64,000 nucleotides of DNA from Bremerella sp. P1 (GCF_028748185.1 NZ_CP118164.1:1860001-1924000); one strand, 5' to 3'. Shown: positions 35,486-44,808, numbered from the stretch's first letter. Notes: generated from the sequence alone by a model not told the origin. Program-made: numbers and translations.

Positions 35486-36265
35486 TTGAATACCACACTT
35501 TCCATCGTCGTCCCTTGTTACAACGAATCGAAAAACCTGGACCGACTGGTCTCGGCATTTCGGGACGCGATCGGTGACCGAAAAGATATCGAGCTCGTGC
35601 TGGTCGATAACGGGTCGAAAGACGACACACCGGAAGTCATGGCTCAACTGCTGGCTCATCCCGAGAACGCATTTGCCCGAGCGGTTCAGATCGACGTCAA
35701 TCAAGGCTATGGCTATGGCATTCTGTTCGGTCTCCGCAAAAGCCACGGCGAATACCTGGCTTGGACGCATGCCGACCTGCAAACTCCGCCTGAGGACGTG
35801 ATTCGGGCTTTAGACTGCCTCATGCAGATGCCCAATCCCAAGAACTCGCTGGTCCGCGGCAATCGTAAGGGTCGCCCGTTTTTCGATCAGTTCTTTACCT
35901 CCGCGATGGGCTGGGTTGCTTCGGCAGCGCTGAGCGGTTCCTACTTCGACGTCAACGCCCAGCCCAAGGTGTTCCATCATTCATTGATGCAACACATGGA
36001 CGAAGCTCCCTACGACTTCACCCTTGACCTCTACATACTGTACGTGGCAAGCGAACTGAAGATGGACATTGAACTGGTGGATGTCCGATTCGATTTGCGT
36101 ACCGAAGGCGAATCCAAGGGAGGCGGAACGCTACTTGGCAAGTATCGCCTTTGCAAACGAACCTTTGGTCAGATCTGGAAACTGCGTAAGGCGCTCAAAC
36201 AGTCGCAACGCACGTTTACATCCAAGCAGGATGAAGCTCCTGCAAAGCAACGCTCTGCCGCGTAG
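35486..36265 (+). CDS. Glycosyltransferase family 2
   Basis: 259 residues. It starts at TTG 35486, supported by AAGGAAG 5-11 bases upstream. The GT2 (GT-A) fold is clear: LSIVVPCYNESKNLDRLV, the ELVLVDNGSKDDTPEV nucleotide-binding strand, and HADLQTPPEDV as the metal-binding DxD-equivalent (A-D-L-Q-T-P, as in dolichyl-phosphate-mannose-synthase-like enzymes). No membrane span, so it acts at the inner face of the membrane, probably loading a sugar on a polyprenyl phosphate to be handled by the GtrA proteins and the flanking membrane transferases. Last gene of the eight-gene set; it converges on membrane protein B with 25 bases between stops. Confidence 0.88.
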   Translation: MNTTLSIVVPCYNESKNLDRLVSAFRDAIGDRKDIELVLVDNGSKDDTPEVMAQLLAHPENAFARAVQIDVNQGYGYGILFGLRKSHGEYLAWTHADLQTPPEDVIRALDCLMQMPNPKNSLVRGNRKGRPFFDQFFTSAMGWVASAALSGSYFDVNAQPKVFHHSLMQHMDEAPYDFTLDLYILYVASELKMDIELVDVRFDLRTEGESKGGGTLLGKYRLCKRTFGQIWKLRKALKQSQRTFTSKQDEAPAKQRSAA

Positions 36266-36290
36266 GCTATCGAGTTATAGCAAGCTAGAT

Positions 36291-38093
36291 TTAGCGATAG
36301 GAAATCGGGATATCGACGTAGTAGTCACCCTTTTCGTCGAACGTGAATTGTGACAACTGACGTAGCGTGATCCTCAAGGTGAAATCACCTGGCTGACGCG
36401 GTAGCAAGATCGGCACCTCGCGGGTAAACGACTCGCCGGGAGCCACTTTGTGCGGCACATCGGTTGCAGGCTTCCAGTTTGGAAGCTCATTCTCTCGATA
36501 CCAACCAGGCACGATTTGAATCGCGTTCTGCCGCGAGTGCTCCCACGTCTCGGTACCTTCGTTGGTCACCGTCACTGGTACCACAAAATATGTCTGGGGG
36601 AAGCGTTTTCCACCCAACTGAAAGCGGTAGACACGATTCATTTCGGATGCCCGCTTCACCAGTTCTTCCTGATCGATTTCGATGGAACACTGGGGATCTT
36701 GCAAGACCGGTTGCTCCTGAACGATATCGAGCTGAACGTTCTGAAAATCGGGAATACGAACAAGATCGACCGGCCCGTAGACCCGCTTGTAGCACTGGGT
36801 GTACGTCAATGCAGCACCGATCAAAAGTATCCCGACCGCATAGTACATTCGTCTTCCCAGCAGAGGAAAACAAATCACCACGGCGGCCAACACCGTCCCC
36901 ATGGCTTTGGAGTAACCACTGATGTCGATCCAGACGACCTCCGACATCAGCGATAAGATCAAGAAGTAGGGCAAGAGAATCAGCGACAGTGACAACTTGC
37001 GACGCACACACCACAGGACGACAAATCCCATGATCAGAACAACATAGTAAAACGGTCTGATCACATAGTCGGGCGCACGCATCGAAGACTTGAAGAAGGC
37101 ATAGAACGGGTAGTCAAGCATGACCCCGCCCGACCCTTCCGATCCCGTCTGACCGAATACCGACCGCAAGTACATTTGCCAGGCAATGAAGACCGCACAA
37201 GGAATCAACAAGACGACCAGTTGCCATATCGGCGTCCGGTAGGCCCAAAAATTCCAAGCACTCGGTTTTCCACTCAGGATCGTCGACGGCAGCTCCGCTT
37301 CAGGCGTGACCATCAGCATGTCGGCCAAACGCTGCAGCCCGATCGCTCGCAAGATCGCAACCACCCAGCCTCCCGTGTCGGGATTCCCTTTCCAAGGCAC
37401 CATTCCGGCAAGCGACGCGGCGAATATTGTCCCTGCGATCAGAAAATAGGGCTCACGGGTCAGACACATCAACGTGGCCGCTGCCGCATAGGCAAGCGGC
37501 ATCCCTCGAATCATCGCCAGTATCGCGAGAATGAATAGGGCATCGGCCAGAGGGTCTGGCTGACCGTGCAAGAGGCAAATCGGTATCCCCACGTTTGCAG
37601 CCCAACCAAGGCACCACAGCGGAGAATAGCGATGTGCAAATAGCCAAGCCGCAAGAGCCCCCATTCCCAGCCCAACAAACGGCAAAGACGCAAACAGATA
37701 AGTATGGGGAGAAACATAGTCGCTGCCAGTCACCCAGCTGAACGCAGCCGCCACCAAGGGCAACCCAATTCGCTGGTAACGATACGGCGGAGCATCGATG
37801 TGTTCGTACGCGTCGGGATGGGGATCTAAGTAGTTTGCCTGGAGGTAATAAAACTGACCGTCCCAGCCAATTTCATGAACTGGGTAAACTCCCTTATCAA
37901 CAAGCCGCTGGGGCACACCGAAGCGGTAACCGGGGAGAAGCATGCCATTCCACTCGTTGCAGTACCGACTATAGGCGGCAATGCAAAGCACGAGATACGC
38001 AATCGCGGTTCCCAATAGCGCCGTAATCACAAATACAGCAAGAATGCTACGAGAAGAAACTTGGCCTGCCTGACTTGAGGAATCCGAATCCAT
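36291..38093 (-). CDS. Multi-span membrane protein, glycopolymer-type, paralog B
   Basis: 600 residues, very similar to the protein at 27312-29186 along its entire length. Identical or near-identical blocks include EIGWDGQFYYLQANYL, DAPPYRYQRIGLP, GSDYVSPHT, SPLWCLGWAANVGIPICLLH and LTREPYF. About ten membrane spans plus a C-terminal soluble beta-sandwich (VTVTNEGTETWEHSRQ, VAPGESFTREVPILLP). Differences cluster in the C-terminal domain and the central loop, which fits a duplication followed by a change of acceptor or donor. Probably a GT-C-like extracytoplasmic glycosyltransferase or polymerase. It lacks the ~20-residue N-terminal extension of paralog A. The 468-base gap upstream carries its promoter. 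Confidence 0.75.
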   Translation of the reverse strand: MDSDSSSQAGQVSSRSILAVFVITALLGTAIAYLVLCIAAYSRYCNEWNGMLLPGYRFGVPQRLVDKGVYPVHEIGWDGQFYYLQANYLDPHPDAYEHIDAPPYRYQRIGLPLVAAAFSWVTGSDYVSPHTYLFASLPFVGLGMGALAAWLFAHRYSPLWCLGWAANVGIPICLLHGQPDPLADALFILAILAMIRGMPLAYAAAATLMCLTREPYFLIAGTIFAASLAGMVPWKGNPDTGGWVVAILRAIGLQRLADMLMVTPEAELPSTILSGKPSAWNFWAYRTPIWQLVVLLIPCAVFIAWQMYLRSVFGQTGSEGSGGVMLDYPFYAFFKSSMRAPDYVIRPFYYVVLIMGFVVLWCVRRKLSLSLILLPYFLILSLMSEVVWIDISGYSKAMGTVLAAVVICFPLLGRRMYYAVGILLIGAALTYTQCYKRVYGPVDLVRIPDFQNVQLDIVQEQPVLQDPQCSIEIDQEELVKRASEMNRVYRFQLGGKRFPQTYFVVPVTVTNEGTETWEHSRQNAIQIVPGWYRENELPNWKPATDVPHKVAPGESFTREVPILLPRQPGDFTLRITLRQLSQFTFDEKGDYYVDIPISYR

Positions 38094-38561
38094 TCGAGAC
38101 TTACCCGGCTTTACAAAACAATCATGAAGGTCCGATTCGTCTTCTCTGGCGTCATAACGAACCGTTGAGACGAGAAAACCGAACGGCGAAAGTAAGCAAG
38201 GCTTTGAATTGGAAAGATTGCGCCAGGCTTTCCCGATGCCATTGAAATCTCTTACCTGCTGGGCGAAGCAGCCGGCACGTTCCCCCTAGAATACATAGAC
38301 TACCCGAGCCTAACGGATAATCAAAGATCGATATGCTTATCAAGACTTCTTGTGGGATCGCTTACCGTAACCATTTTTTCGGGGAACAACGAGAATTCTC
38401 GATCAAGATTGGCTCCCTAGCCTCGTGTAATCTGACAATCATCACGTTATAAAAGGGAGCATCTTTCAACAAGGATTGAAGCAACCAAACGGCCCCTGTG
38501 TTCCTTGGCTCGTTAAGAGTCATCGCGTGCGATTCACCGGACCAGCAACAGGATGTAGATA
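38094..38561. other. Divergent intergenic region, 468 bp
   Basis: Between membrane protein B (leftward) and the RND efflux operon (rightward). No gene seen. It contains a 12-base perfect palindrome (38390-38401) and an AT-rich stretch around 38440-38450 (GTTATAAAAG) that could be part of a -10 region for the efflux operon, though no properly spaced -35 is evident. Confidence 0.5.
38390..38401. promoter_or_regulatory. 12-base palindrome, possible efflux operator
   Basis: CGAGAATTCTCG, about 160 bases before the start of the RND adaptor gene. RND operons are often governed by dimeric repressors that bind palindromes; no repressor gene is adjacent. Could be coincidental. Confidence 0.25.
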
Positions 38562-39842
38562 ATGAAGCGGAACGTGCTTCGCGTGACGATTACTTTGGCA
38601 CTTACCCTTTTTATTGCCATCGGTTGTGGCCGTCGGCGGCAAATGCCAAAAGTTGAACCGCCGGATGTAACCGTAGCCCCGGCCATCAAGCGTCAGGTGG
38701 TCGACTTCAGCGAGTACACAGGCCATATCGAGGCCGTTTCTTCGGTCGACGTTTACGCCAAAGTCTCCGGCTACCTCCAGAAAGTCGCTTTTGAAGACGG
38801 TGCGGTCGTCAAAGAGGGGGATCTTCTCTTCGAGATCGACAAACGAACCTATCAGGCCGAATACGATCAGGCGGTTTCCCAGAAAAAGCTTTATGTCGCC
38901 AAGAATGAGTTGGCTCAAGCGACCTTGGCACGCAATAAGAAGCTGGTCGGAAGTGGTGCGGTCAGCCAAGAACTTTTCGATGAAAGCGTCGCGGCGGCGA
39001 ATGAGGCGGCCGCTCAGGTTGACGCCGCAGATTCAGAAATTGCCGCCCGAAAAGTCGACCTTGAGTATTGCACGATCGATGCCGCCATCAGTGGACGGAT
39101 TGATCGAACGTACGTCACCGATGGAAATCTGATTCAAAGTGGCGTCGGAGCGCCGACACTGCTCACCACCATTGTTTCGGTCGACCCGATCTACGCCTAC
39201 TTCGACGTCGATGAGCTCGCTTTGTTGAGCTATATCCAGCGGCATGATTCCGAGTCCAGCCTGAAAAAGGATGGCTCGCTCCGAGATCTGAAGATCCCGG
39301 TTCAAATCTATCTTGCCGATGACTCCGAGTACCCCCATCTGGGCACGATTGATTTCGGCTCGAACCAGGTCAACGCTGGCTCTGGTACCCTGACGGTTCG
39401 TGCCGTGATTCCGAATCCGGAGGCAGTACTTCGTCCGGGGCTTTTTGTTCGCGTGAAGGTTGCCGCCAAAGCCCCTTACGATGCCGTGCTCGTTCCCGAG
39501 AGCGCTATCGGTGCCGACCAAAGTGATCGGTATGTCTACATCCTTGATGAAGAGGGCAACGCCGAGCGTCGCAGTGTTCAGCTGGGCACCAAGCAAGGCT
39601 CTCTACGCGTCATTAAAGAAGGTCTTGCTGAAGGCGAGAAAGTCATTGTGAATGGGCTGCTGCTTGTGCGACCGGGCAAACCGGTCAAACCGCAGGACAC
39701 GACCATGCCGGAACCTCCTCCGATCGATGACACCATCCTTCGCTCTGCCAGCGGCAACAAGGACCCAATGTCGAATCCGGCTCCGCAGCAACCCTCAAAT
39801 CCGTCGAACCAGCCCCCTGCTCCAATGCCTGGTGGTTCCTAA
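38562..39842 (+). CDS. RND efflux periplasmic adaptor (membrane fusion protein)
   Basis: 426 residues. A lipoprotein signal ends in IAIGCG, with C22 the predicted lipidated residue. The body is an AcrA/HlyD-type adaptor: lipoyl half (YAKVSGYLQKVAFEDGAVVKEGDLLFEID), a coiled-coil hairpin (~95-175), second lipoyl half (IDAAISGRIDRTYV), a beta-barrel and a membrane-proximal domain (PESAIGADQSDRYVYILDE). The Pro-rich C-terminal tail (~50 residues, PPAPMPGG) is longer than in AcrA. It links the inner-membrane pump encoded immediately after to an outer-membrane channel. No TolC homologue is present in this window. Confidence 0.92.
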   Translation: MKRNVLRVTITLALTLFIAIGCGRRRQMPKVEPPDVTVAPAIKRQVVDFSEYTGHIEAVSSVDVYAKVSGYLQKVAFEDGAVVKEGDLLFEIDKRTYQAEYDQAVSQKKLYVAKNELAQATLARNKKLVGSGAVSQELFDESVAAANEAAAQVDAADSEIAARKVDLEYCTIDAAISGRIDRTYVTDGNLIQSGVGAPTLLTTIVSVDPIYAYFDVDELALLSYIQRHDSESSLKKDGSLRDLKIPVQIYLADDSEYPHLGTIDFGSNQVNAGSGTLTVRAVIPNPEAVLRPGLFVRVKVAAKAPYDAVLVPESAIGADQSDRYVYILDEEGNAERRSVQLGTKQGSLRVIKEGLAEGEKVIVNGLLLVRPGKPVKPQDTTMPEPPPIDDTILRSASGNKDPMSNPAPQQPSNPSNQPPAPMPGGS

Positions 39843-39899
39843 TCGCAAGTGCAACCTCGTTCGTTTGATCGCTCAACAACACCGACGAAAGATAGCAAC

Positions 39900-42800
39900 G
39901 TGCTGGCTCGCTTTTTTATCGACCGCCCCATCTTTGCCTGGGTCATCTCTATCATCATCGTTTTGGCGGGTACGATTTGTGTCTGGATCTTGCCCATCGC
40001 TCAATATCCGGAAATCGCCCCTCCCACGGTTTCGGTTACTTGCCAATACCCCGGAGCAAGTGCGGATGTTGTCGCCGAGACGGTCGCCGCTCCGATCGAG
40101 CAACAGGTCGTCGGGGTCGAGGACCGCCTGTACATGTCCTCGCAGTCAGCGAGCGACGGAAGCTACACGCTCACCGTTACCTTCGCGCTGGGAACCGACC
40201 TGGATATGGCCCAGGTTCTGGTGCAAAACCGCGTCGCCCAGGCTACCCCGCTTTTGCCCGATGTGGTCAAAGCAACCGGCGTAACGACCAAGAAGAAGTC
40301 TCCCAATATCTTGCTCGCCGTGAACCTCTTTTCGGAAGACGATCCCGAAACCGGTAAGCCGATTCTCGATAACCTTTACCTGAGCAATTACGCCACGATT
40401 CAGATTCGCGATCAGCTTGCCAGCCTCGAGGGAGTGGGCGATGTGGGCATCCTTGGCCAGCAAGATTACAGCATGCGGGTCTGGTTGAATCCCAATGCTC
40501 TTGCATCGCGCAGCATGTCAGCCGGTGACGTTGTCGCCTCCTTGAAGGAGCAGAACGTCCAGGTTGCTGCGGGTCAGATCGGACAACCACCAGTCCCTCC
40601 AGGGCAAGAGATGCAACTGACGATGACAACCCTCGGGCGGCTGAAAACGCCTGAGCAATTTGAAGACATCGTCGTCAAAACGGGAAGCGATGGTCAAATC
40701 ACACGGATTCGTGATATCGGCCACGTTGAACTCGGGGCCAAGAACTTGAATACGCTCTGCCGGTTCGACCAAAAGGCTTCGGCTGGGATCGGCATCTTCC
40801 AACTGCCTGGCTCCAACGCGCTCGATGTCGGCGATCGAGTGAAACAGAAGATGGAAGAGCTCAAGGAAAAGTTCCCGCCCGGCCTCAAGTACGAGATTGG
40901 CTACGATACGACACCATTCATCAAAGAGTCTGTGGAAGAGGTTTTCAAAACACTGCGCGATGCCATCATTCTCGTGGCCATCGTTGTGCTCTTCTTCCTC
41001 CAGGACTGGAAAGCCGTGATGTTGCCGCTGATCGACGTCGGCGTTTCGCTCGTCGGTACGTTCGCGATCCTGGCCATCATGGGCTTTACGCTTAACAACC
41101 TGACGCTGTTTGGACTCGTCCTTGCCATTGGGATTGTGGTGGACGATGCCATCGTCGTGCTCGAGAACATCGAGCGCTGGATCGGGATGGGCTACAAGGT
41201 CCGTGACGCAACGATTCATGCCATGGAAGAAATCACCGGCCCCATCGTGGCGATCACGCTCGTGCTTAGTAGCGTGTTTTTCCCTAGTGCGTTTCTAGGA
41301 GGCGTTACCGGACAGTTCTTCCGTCAGTTTGCTTTGACGATTGCCGCGGCCATGTTGATTTCGGCCATGAACGCCATGACGATGACACCGGCCCGAGCAA
41401 CGTCGATCTTCCGCGATCCGAAGCCGGGCGAAGACCATACGCAACATCGCGAAGCGCTGCCTTGGTGGGGAATTGCCGCGCTGGGCGGTGTCCTCTTCGT
41501 CTGGCTGGGAAGCATTTTCCTCGGCGGTTCGAGCGCGCATGGCGAAGAAGGAATGGCCCTTTGGATGCAAGCCGCGCTGTTCGTCCCAGGCGTCGTCGTT
41601 GGCTACATGCTATCTCATACGGTCAACCTTGCCTTGGCCGCCGTGTTTGGCGTGTTCAATCGATTCTTTGATTGGGTGACCAACTTCTACGGCCGGGCAA
41701 TCGCTTCTCTTCTTCGCATTAGTGTTGTGGCAGTGATTGTCTATGTTGGCCTAATCGGACTCACCGGCTATGGCTTCAACGCAGTGCCAGCAGGCTTCAT
41801 TCCTACCCAGGATCAAGGCTACCTGGTTTTCGACGTACAGCTTCCCGACTCTGCTTCGCGGGAACGAACCGATGCCGTTATGACTCAGGTAGAAAAGATC
41901 GCCATGGAGACGCCTGGCATCGCCCACGTTGTCGACGTTTCGGGTCAATCCTTCGTGCAGAACGCGGTTAGTTCCAATCTCGGCGGTGGCTTCTTCTCCC
42001 TGGCTCCTTTCTCCGAAAGAACGAGCAAGGAAACCACGTCGGAATACATCGCCATGGAGCTTCGCAAGAAGTTCAGCAAGATCCAAGAGGCCCGCGTTTC
42101 GGTGTTCGAGGCCCCTCCCATTAACGGCCTGGGGAATGCTGGCGGCTTTAAGCTGATGGTCGAAGACCGAGGGGACAATGGCTATGCCGTGCTGCAGGCC
42201 CAAGCAGATCGTCTGGCCAATTTGGCCTTAGAGCAGCCCGGCATCGTGGTCGCATTCAGTACCTTCCGTGCCAATACGCCGCAATTGTTCGTCGATATTG
42301 ACCGCGAGAAGTGCAAGAGCATGGGCGTCGAGCTAGACGCCGTCTTTGAAGCACTCCAGGTCTATATGGGTGGCTACTACGTGAATGACTTCAATCGTTT
42401 TGGTCGAACATGGCAAGTCAACGTCCAGGCAGATTCCAAGTTCCGCGTGAATGCTGAAACGGTCCGGCAGTTCAAAGTCAAAAGCGTGACTGGCGAAATG
42501 GTTCCGCTGGGTACCCTGTGCACGATTGAAGATAGCACCGGACCGATGTTCATCAACCGCTACAACAACTTCCCAGCTGCGGCTATCAATGGCGTAAACG
42601 TGCCGATCGTCAGCACCGGCGAAGTGCTGACGATGATGAACGATCTGGCCGCCCAAGAACTGCCAGCCTCGATGGAAGCGGAATGGACGGAAATCTCGTT
42701 TCTACAGGAACAGGCCAGTCAGTTTCAGTCGTTCAAAGATGTGCTGCAGAACCCGATCTCAGCACTTGTCGGTGCGGTGATCCTGGTTTACCTGATTCTG

Positions 42801-43301
42801 GCCGCACTTTACGAAAGCTGGGAGCTGCCCGTCACGATCATTCTGGTGGTTCCCATGTGCGTTCTGGCCGCACTCACCGGTGTCATGATCGCCCACATGG
42901 CGCTGAACATCTTCGTTCAAATCGGTTTTGTGGTGTTAGTGGGGCTGGCCTGTAAGAATGCAATTCTTGTGGTTGAGTTTGCCAAAGACCTGATGGAGAA
43001 AGAAAACAAGCCTCTCCTGGAAGCGACCGTTCAGGCTTGTATCGTCCGCTTGCGACCAATTGTGATGACCAGCTTTGCCTTTATCCTGGGCGTCGCGCCC
43101 TTGCTGTGGGGGCATGGTGCCGGGGCAGAGATGCGTTTCTCGCTCGGGGTCGCCGTGTTTAGCGGCATGCTGGGCGTGACCGGGTTTGGCCTGATCTTTA
43201 CGCCAGTCTTCTTCTACGTCGTGATGAAGGTCTTGCAGAAAGAAGGGCTGTCGCCGATCCATAGCCAAGAGCCACAACCAGAACCGCCTTCTGAGCCATA
43301 A
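39900..43301 (+). CDS. RND multidrug efflux pump (HAE1/AcrB family)
   Basis: 1133 residues from GTG 39900, which gives the family's usual beginning LARFFIDRPIFAWV; a GTG at 39849 would add 17 residues. All AcrB-type marks are present: pore segment, TM4 proton-relay Asp pair in IGIVVDDAIVVLEN, TM10 lysine in LACKNAILVVEF, and the two large periplasmic loops. It is about 90 residues longer than AcrB. The extra sequence lies after TM6, between TSIFRDPKPGEDH and FFDWVTNFYGRA, and contains two additional hydrophobic segments. Expels hydrophobic compounds using the proton gradient together with the adaptor encoded 57 bases upstream. Confidence 0.93.
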   Translation: MLARFFIDRPIFAWVISIIIVLAGTICVWILPIAQYPEIAPPTVSVTCQYPGASADVVAETVAAPIEQQVVGVEDRLYMSSQSASDGSYTLTVTFALGTDLDMAQVLVQNRVAQATPLLPDVVKATGVTTKKKSPNILLAVNLFSEDDPETGKPILDNLYLSNYATIQIRDQLASLEGVGDVGILGQQDYSMRVWLNPNALASRSMSAGDVVASLKEQNVQVAAGQIGQPPVPPGQEMQLTMTTLGRLKTPEQFEDIVVKTGSDGQITRIRDIGHVELGAKNLNTLCRFDQKASAGIGIFQLPGSNALDVGDRVKQKMEELKEKFPPGLKYEIGYDTTPFIKESVEEVFKTLRDAIILVAIVVLFFLQDWKAVMLPLIDVGVSLVGTFAILAIMGFTLNNLTLFGLVLAIGIVVDDAIVVLENIERWIGMGYKVRDATIHAMEEITGPIVAITLVLSSVFFPSAFLGGVTGQFFRQFALTIAAAMLISAMNAMTMTPARATSIFRDPKPGEDHTQHREALPWWGIAALGGVLFVWLGSIFLGGSSAHGEEGMALWMQAALFVPGVVVGYMLSHTVNLALAAVFGVFNRFFDWVTNFYGRAIASLLRISVVAVIVYVGLIGLTGYGFNAVPAGFIPTQDQGYLVFDVQLPDSASRERTDAVMTQVEKIAMETPGIAHVVDVSGQSFVQNAVSSNLGGGFFSLAPFSERTSKETTSEYIAMELRKKFSKIQEARVSVFEAPPINGLGNAGGFKLMVEDRGDNGYAVLQAQADRLANLALEQPGIVVAFSTFRANTPQLFVDIDREKCKSMGVELDAVFEALQVYMGGYYVNDFNRFGRTWQVNVQADSKFRVNAETVRQFKVKSVTGEMVPLGTLCTIEDSTGPMFINRYNNFPAAAINGVNVPIVSTGEVLTMMNDLAAQELPASMEAEWTEISFLQEQASQFQSFKDVLQNPISALVGAVILVYLILAALYESWELPVTIILVVPMCVLAALTGVMIAHMALNIFVQIGFVVLVGLACKNAILVVEFAKDLMEKENKPLLEATVQACIVRLRPIVMTSFAFILGVAPLLWGHGAGAEMRFSLGVAVFSGMLGVTGFGLIFTPVFFYVVMKVLQKEGLSPIHSQEPQPEPPSEP

Positions 43302-43321
43302 GACGAGCTCTATCAAAAAAC

Positions 43322-43358
43322 AAACGCCGCTGAGAGAAGTAACCTCTCAGCGGCGTTT
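43322..43358. terminator. Intrinsic terminator, usable from both sides
   Basis: A perfect 15-base-pair stem (AAACGCCGCTGAGAG, 43322-43336, with its complement 43344-43358) and a seven-base loop, preceded by A6 and ending in T3 plus TC. It lies 20 bases after the RND pump stop and 27 bases beyond the end of the leftward SGNH gene, ending both transcripts. Confidence 0.9.
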
Positions 43359-43384
43359 TCGATTGAGTCCGTTCTTCGCTTCCT

Positions 43385-44665
43385 TTAGGGAACGATATCT
43401 CCCAGCACGAGAATTTGACTTGCGCGGACGTTCGTACCTTGGTATTTGGGTGCCTTCAGTTCCTCCTCTGGGTTCTTCAGGCGGAAAGCAACCGGCTGAC
43501 GATCAGGCTGGTCGGGATGGATTTCGACTGTAACCTCATGAACCTTATCCGGATCGAGGTCACCTGCCAGCGAAAGGGTCGCGATGCGGTGATAGGTGCA
43601 GTAACTATCGAACCGAGGTACAAGCTTCTCACGGGGCTTACCATCGACCGTGATGATAACCTGGCCACCATCGGGCCCAAGCAAGTCGTACAACTTGGCA
43701 GACGAACCTCGAAAGCGGAACGTCAGCTTGCTGCCTGGCTCGGTCGCCTCATAGATCTGCCCCATGCGATTACCAAATCGCTTCTGAAGCGTGGCATCTT
43801 CCGACAACGCTTTCCAATTTCCGCTCAGCATGTCTGGGTTGATCGGCACCATCTTGGCGGCTTGCCAATGGTCGCTGACGAACGCACTTGCCAGCTTGGC
43901 CTGATGATCGACAGGATGAGCATCGGCTGCCATCTGCTGGATCGCATTGGCGAGTACTTCGGTGTAGATCTCATGGCCAGCGTCCAAGGGATGAACACCA
44001 TCCTTTGAGAAATGGATCTTGCCTTCCTCAGGTTGGTCACTCTGGAAGGTGAGCTTGCCATCCGATTCCAGTTCGACAATCTTCTTGGCGAAGTTCACCG
44101 AAGGAATTCCGTAATGGTCGGCCAATAGTTCCATCGCGGATGCTGCCTGAGGACATTCCCCTTTGCGAAGTGGTTCTTCGTAGTTCACGCGATACGTATA
44201 AACAAAGCAGATATCGGTCTTGGGATTCGTTTCCCAGGTCTGACGGACGATCCCCTCCATCGCCTTCCAAATGCGATCGGGCGACGCACCACCATCATTC
44301 ACGGCGAACTCAACAAACAGAAGATCTGGCTTGTGCCGTAAGGCATCTCGTTCTAAACGAAATACACCCAAGTCACTGCCAGTGCCGCCAATCGCCGCGT
44401 GAATCTCCTCGATCGTCGCGTCTGGATATTTCTCCTTCAGCCAAGCCGTCGTCTTCACACGCCAGCCATTGGCAGCCGTAATCGACCCGCCAAGATAGGC
44501 AACACGAACCGTCTCGCCTGCTTCAAGTTTTGCCAGCACATTGCCCAAGCCATCGCGAGGCTTCACAAGCTCTGCTTGCACGGCATGATAGGTGGGATCT
44601 GCCGCCGAAATCGCAGGGAACAGGGCTACCAGGGAAAGTGCCAAAACGGCAAACACGGTTTTCAT
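43385..44665 (-). CDS. Secreted SGNH-type hydrolase with C-terminal beta-domain
   Basis: 426 residues from ATG 44665, which opens a clean signal peptide ([13 protein letters not shown]...SAADP) and has GGAG 9 bases upstream; an in-frame start at 44746 would place 27 unlikely residues in front. Block I reads AYLGGSIT: the nucleophile S61 is kept but the usual GDS Asp is Gly. [10 protein letters not shown] is block III and [12 protein letters not shown] is block V with the Asp-His pair. A second domain (~290-426) is beta-rich ([27 protein letters not shown]), reminiscent of a carbohydrate-esterase accessory domain. Likely an extracellular carbohydrate esterase. It has its own leader beyond the terminator at 44749-44774. 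Confidence 0.8.
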   Translation of the reverse strand: MKTVFAVLALSLVALFPAISAADPTYHAVQAELVKPRDGLGNVLAKLEAGETVRVAYLGGSITAANGWRVKTTAWLKEKYPDATIEEIHAAIGGTGSDLGVFRLERDALRHKPDLLFVEFAVNDGGASPDRIWKAMEGIVRQTWETNPKTDICFVYTYRVNYEEPLRKGECPQAASAMELLADHYGIPSVNFAKKIVELESDGKLTFQSDQPEEGKIHFSKDGVHPLDAGHEIYTEVLANAIQQMAADAHPVDHQAKLASAFVSDHWQAAKMVPINPDMLSGNWKALSEDATLQKRFGNRMGQIYEATEPGSKLTFRFRGSSAKLYDLLGPDGGQVIITVDGKPREKLVPRFDSYCTYHRIATLSLAGDLDPDKVHEVTVEIHPDQPDRQPVAFRLKNPEEELKAPKYQGTNVRASQILVLGDIVP

Positions 44666-44748
44666 AAGGAAGGCTCCGTCGAGGTAGGTTATCAGAGGGC
44701 TCTTTAGTCTAATTGCGCTGGTCAAGGTTTGCGAGACAACCAACAAGA

Positions 44749-44774
44749 AGCCCAGGTTGGCGACAACCTGGGCT
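44749..44774 (-). terminator. Intrinsic terminator of the DUF1549/DUF1501 operon
   Basis: An 11-base-pair perfect stem (AGCCCAGGTTG, 44749-44759, with CAACCTGGGCT, 44764-44774) and a four-base loop, followed on the minus strand by a T-rich stretch (CTTGTTGGTTG). It lies 35 bases beyond the DUF1501 stop and separates that operon from the SGNH gene. Confidence 0.8.
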
Positions 44775-44808
44775 AAGTTTGGGAAATTGCAGCAATTAGA
44801 GGTCGCGA

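Noticed and set aside
36267-36300. Possible hairpin between the convergent GT2 and membrane-B genes
   Set aside because: The arms (CTATCG / CGATAG) are short, the loop is long, and one arm is part of the coding end of membrane protein B.
27312-38093. Composite transposon or integrative element
   Set aside because: The flanking direct copies are full-length membrane-protein genes, and no transposase, integrase, terminal inverted repeat or tRNA attachment site was seen.
40518-41219. 233-codon open frame on the - strand
   Set aside because: Antisense to the RND pump gene; rich in His/Asp/Glu as expected from the reverse of membrane-protein codons.
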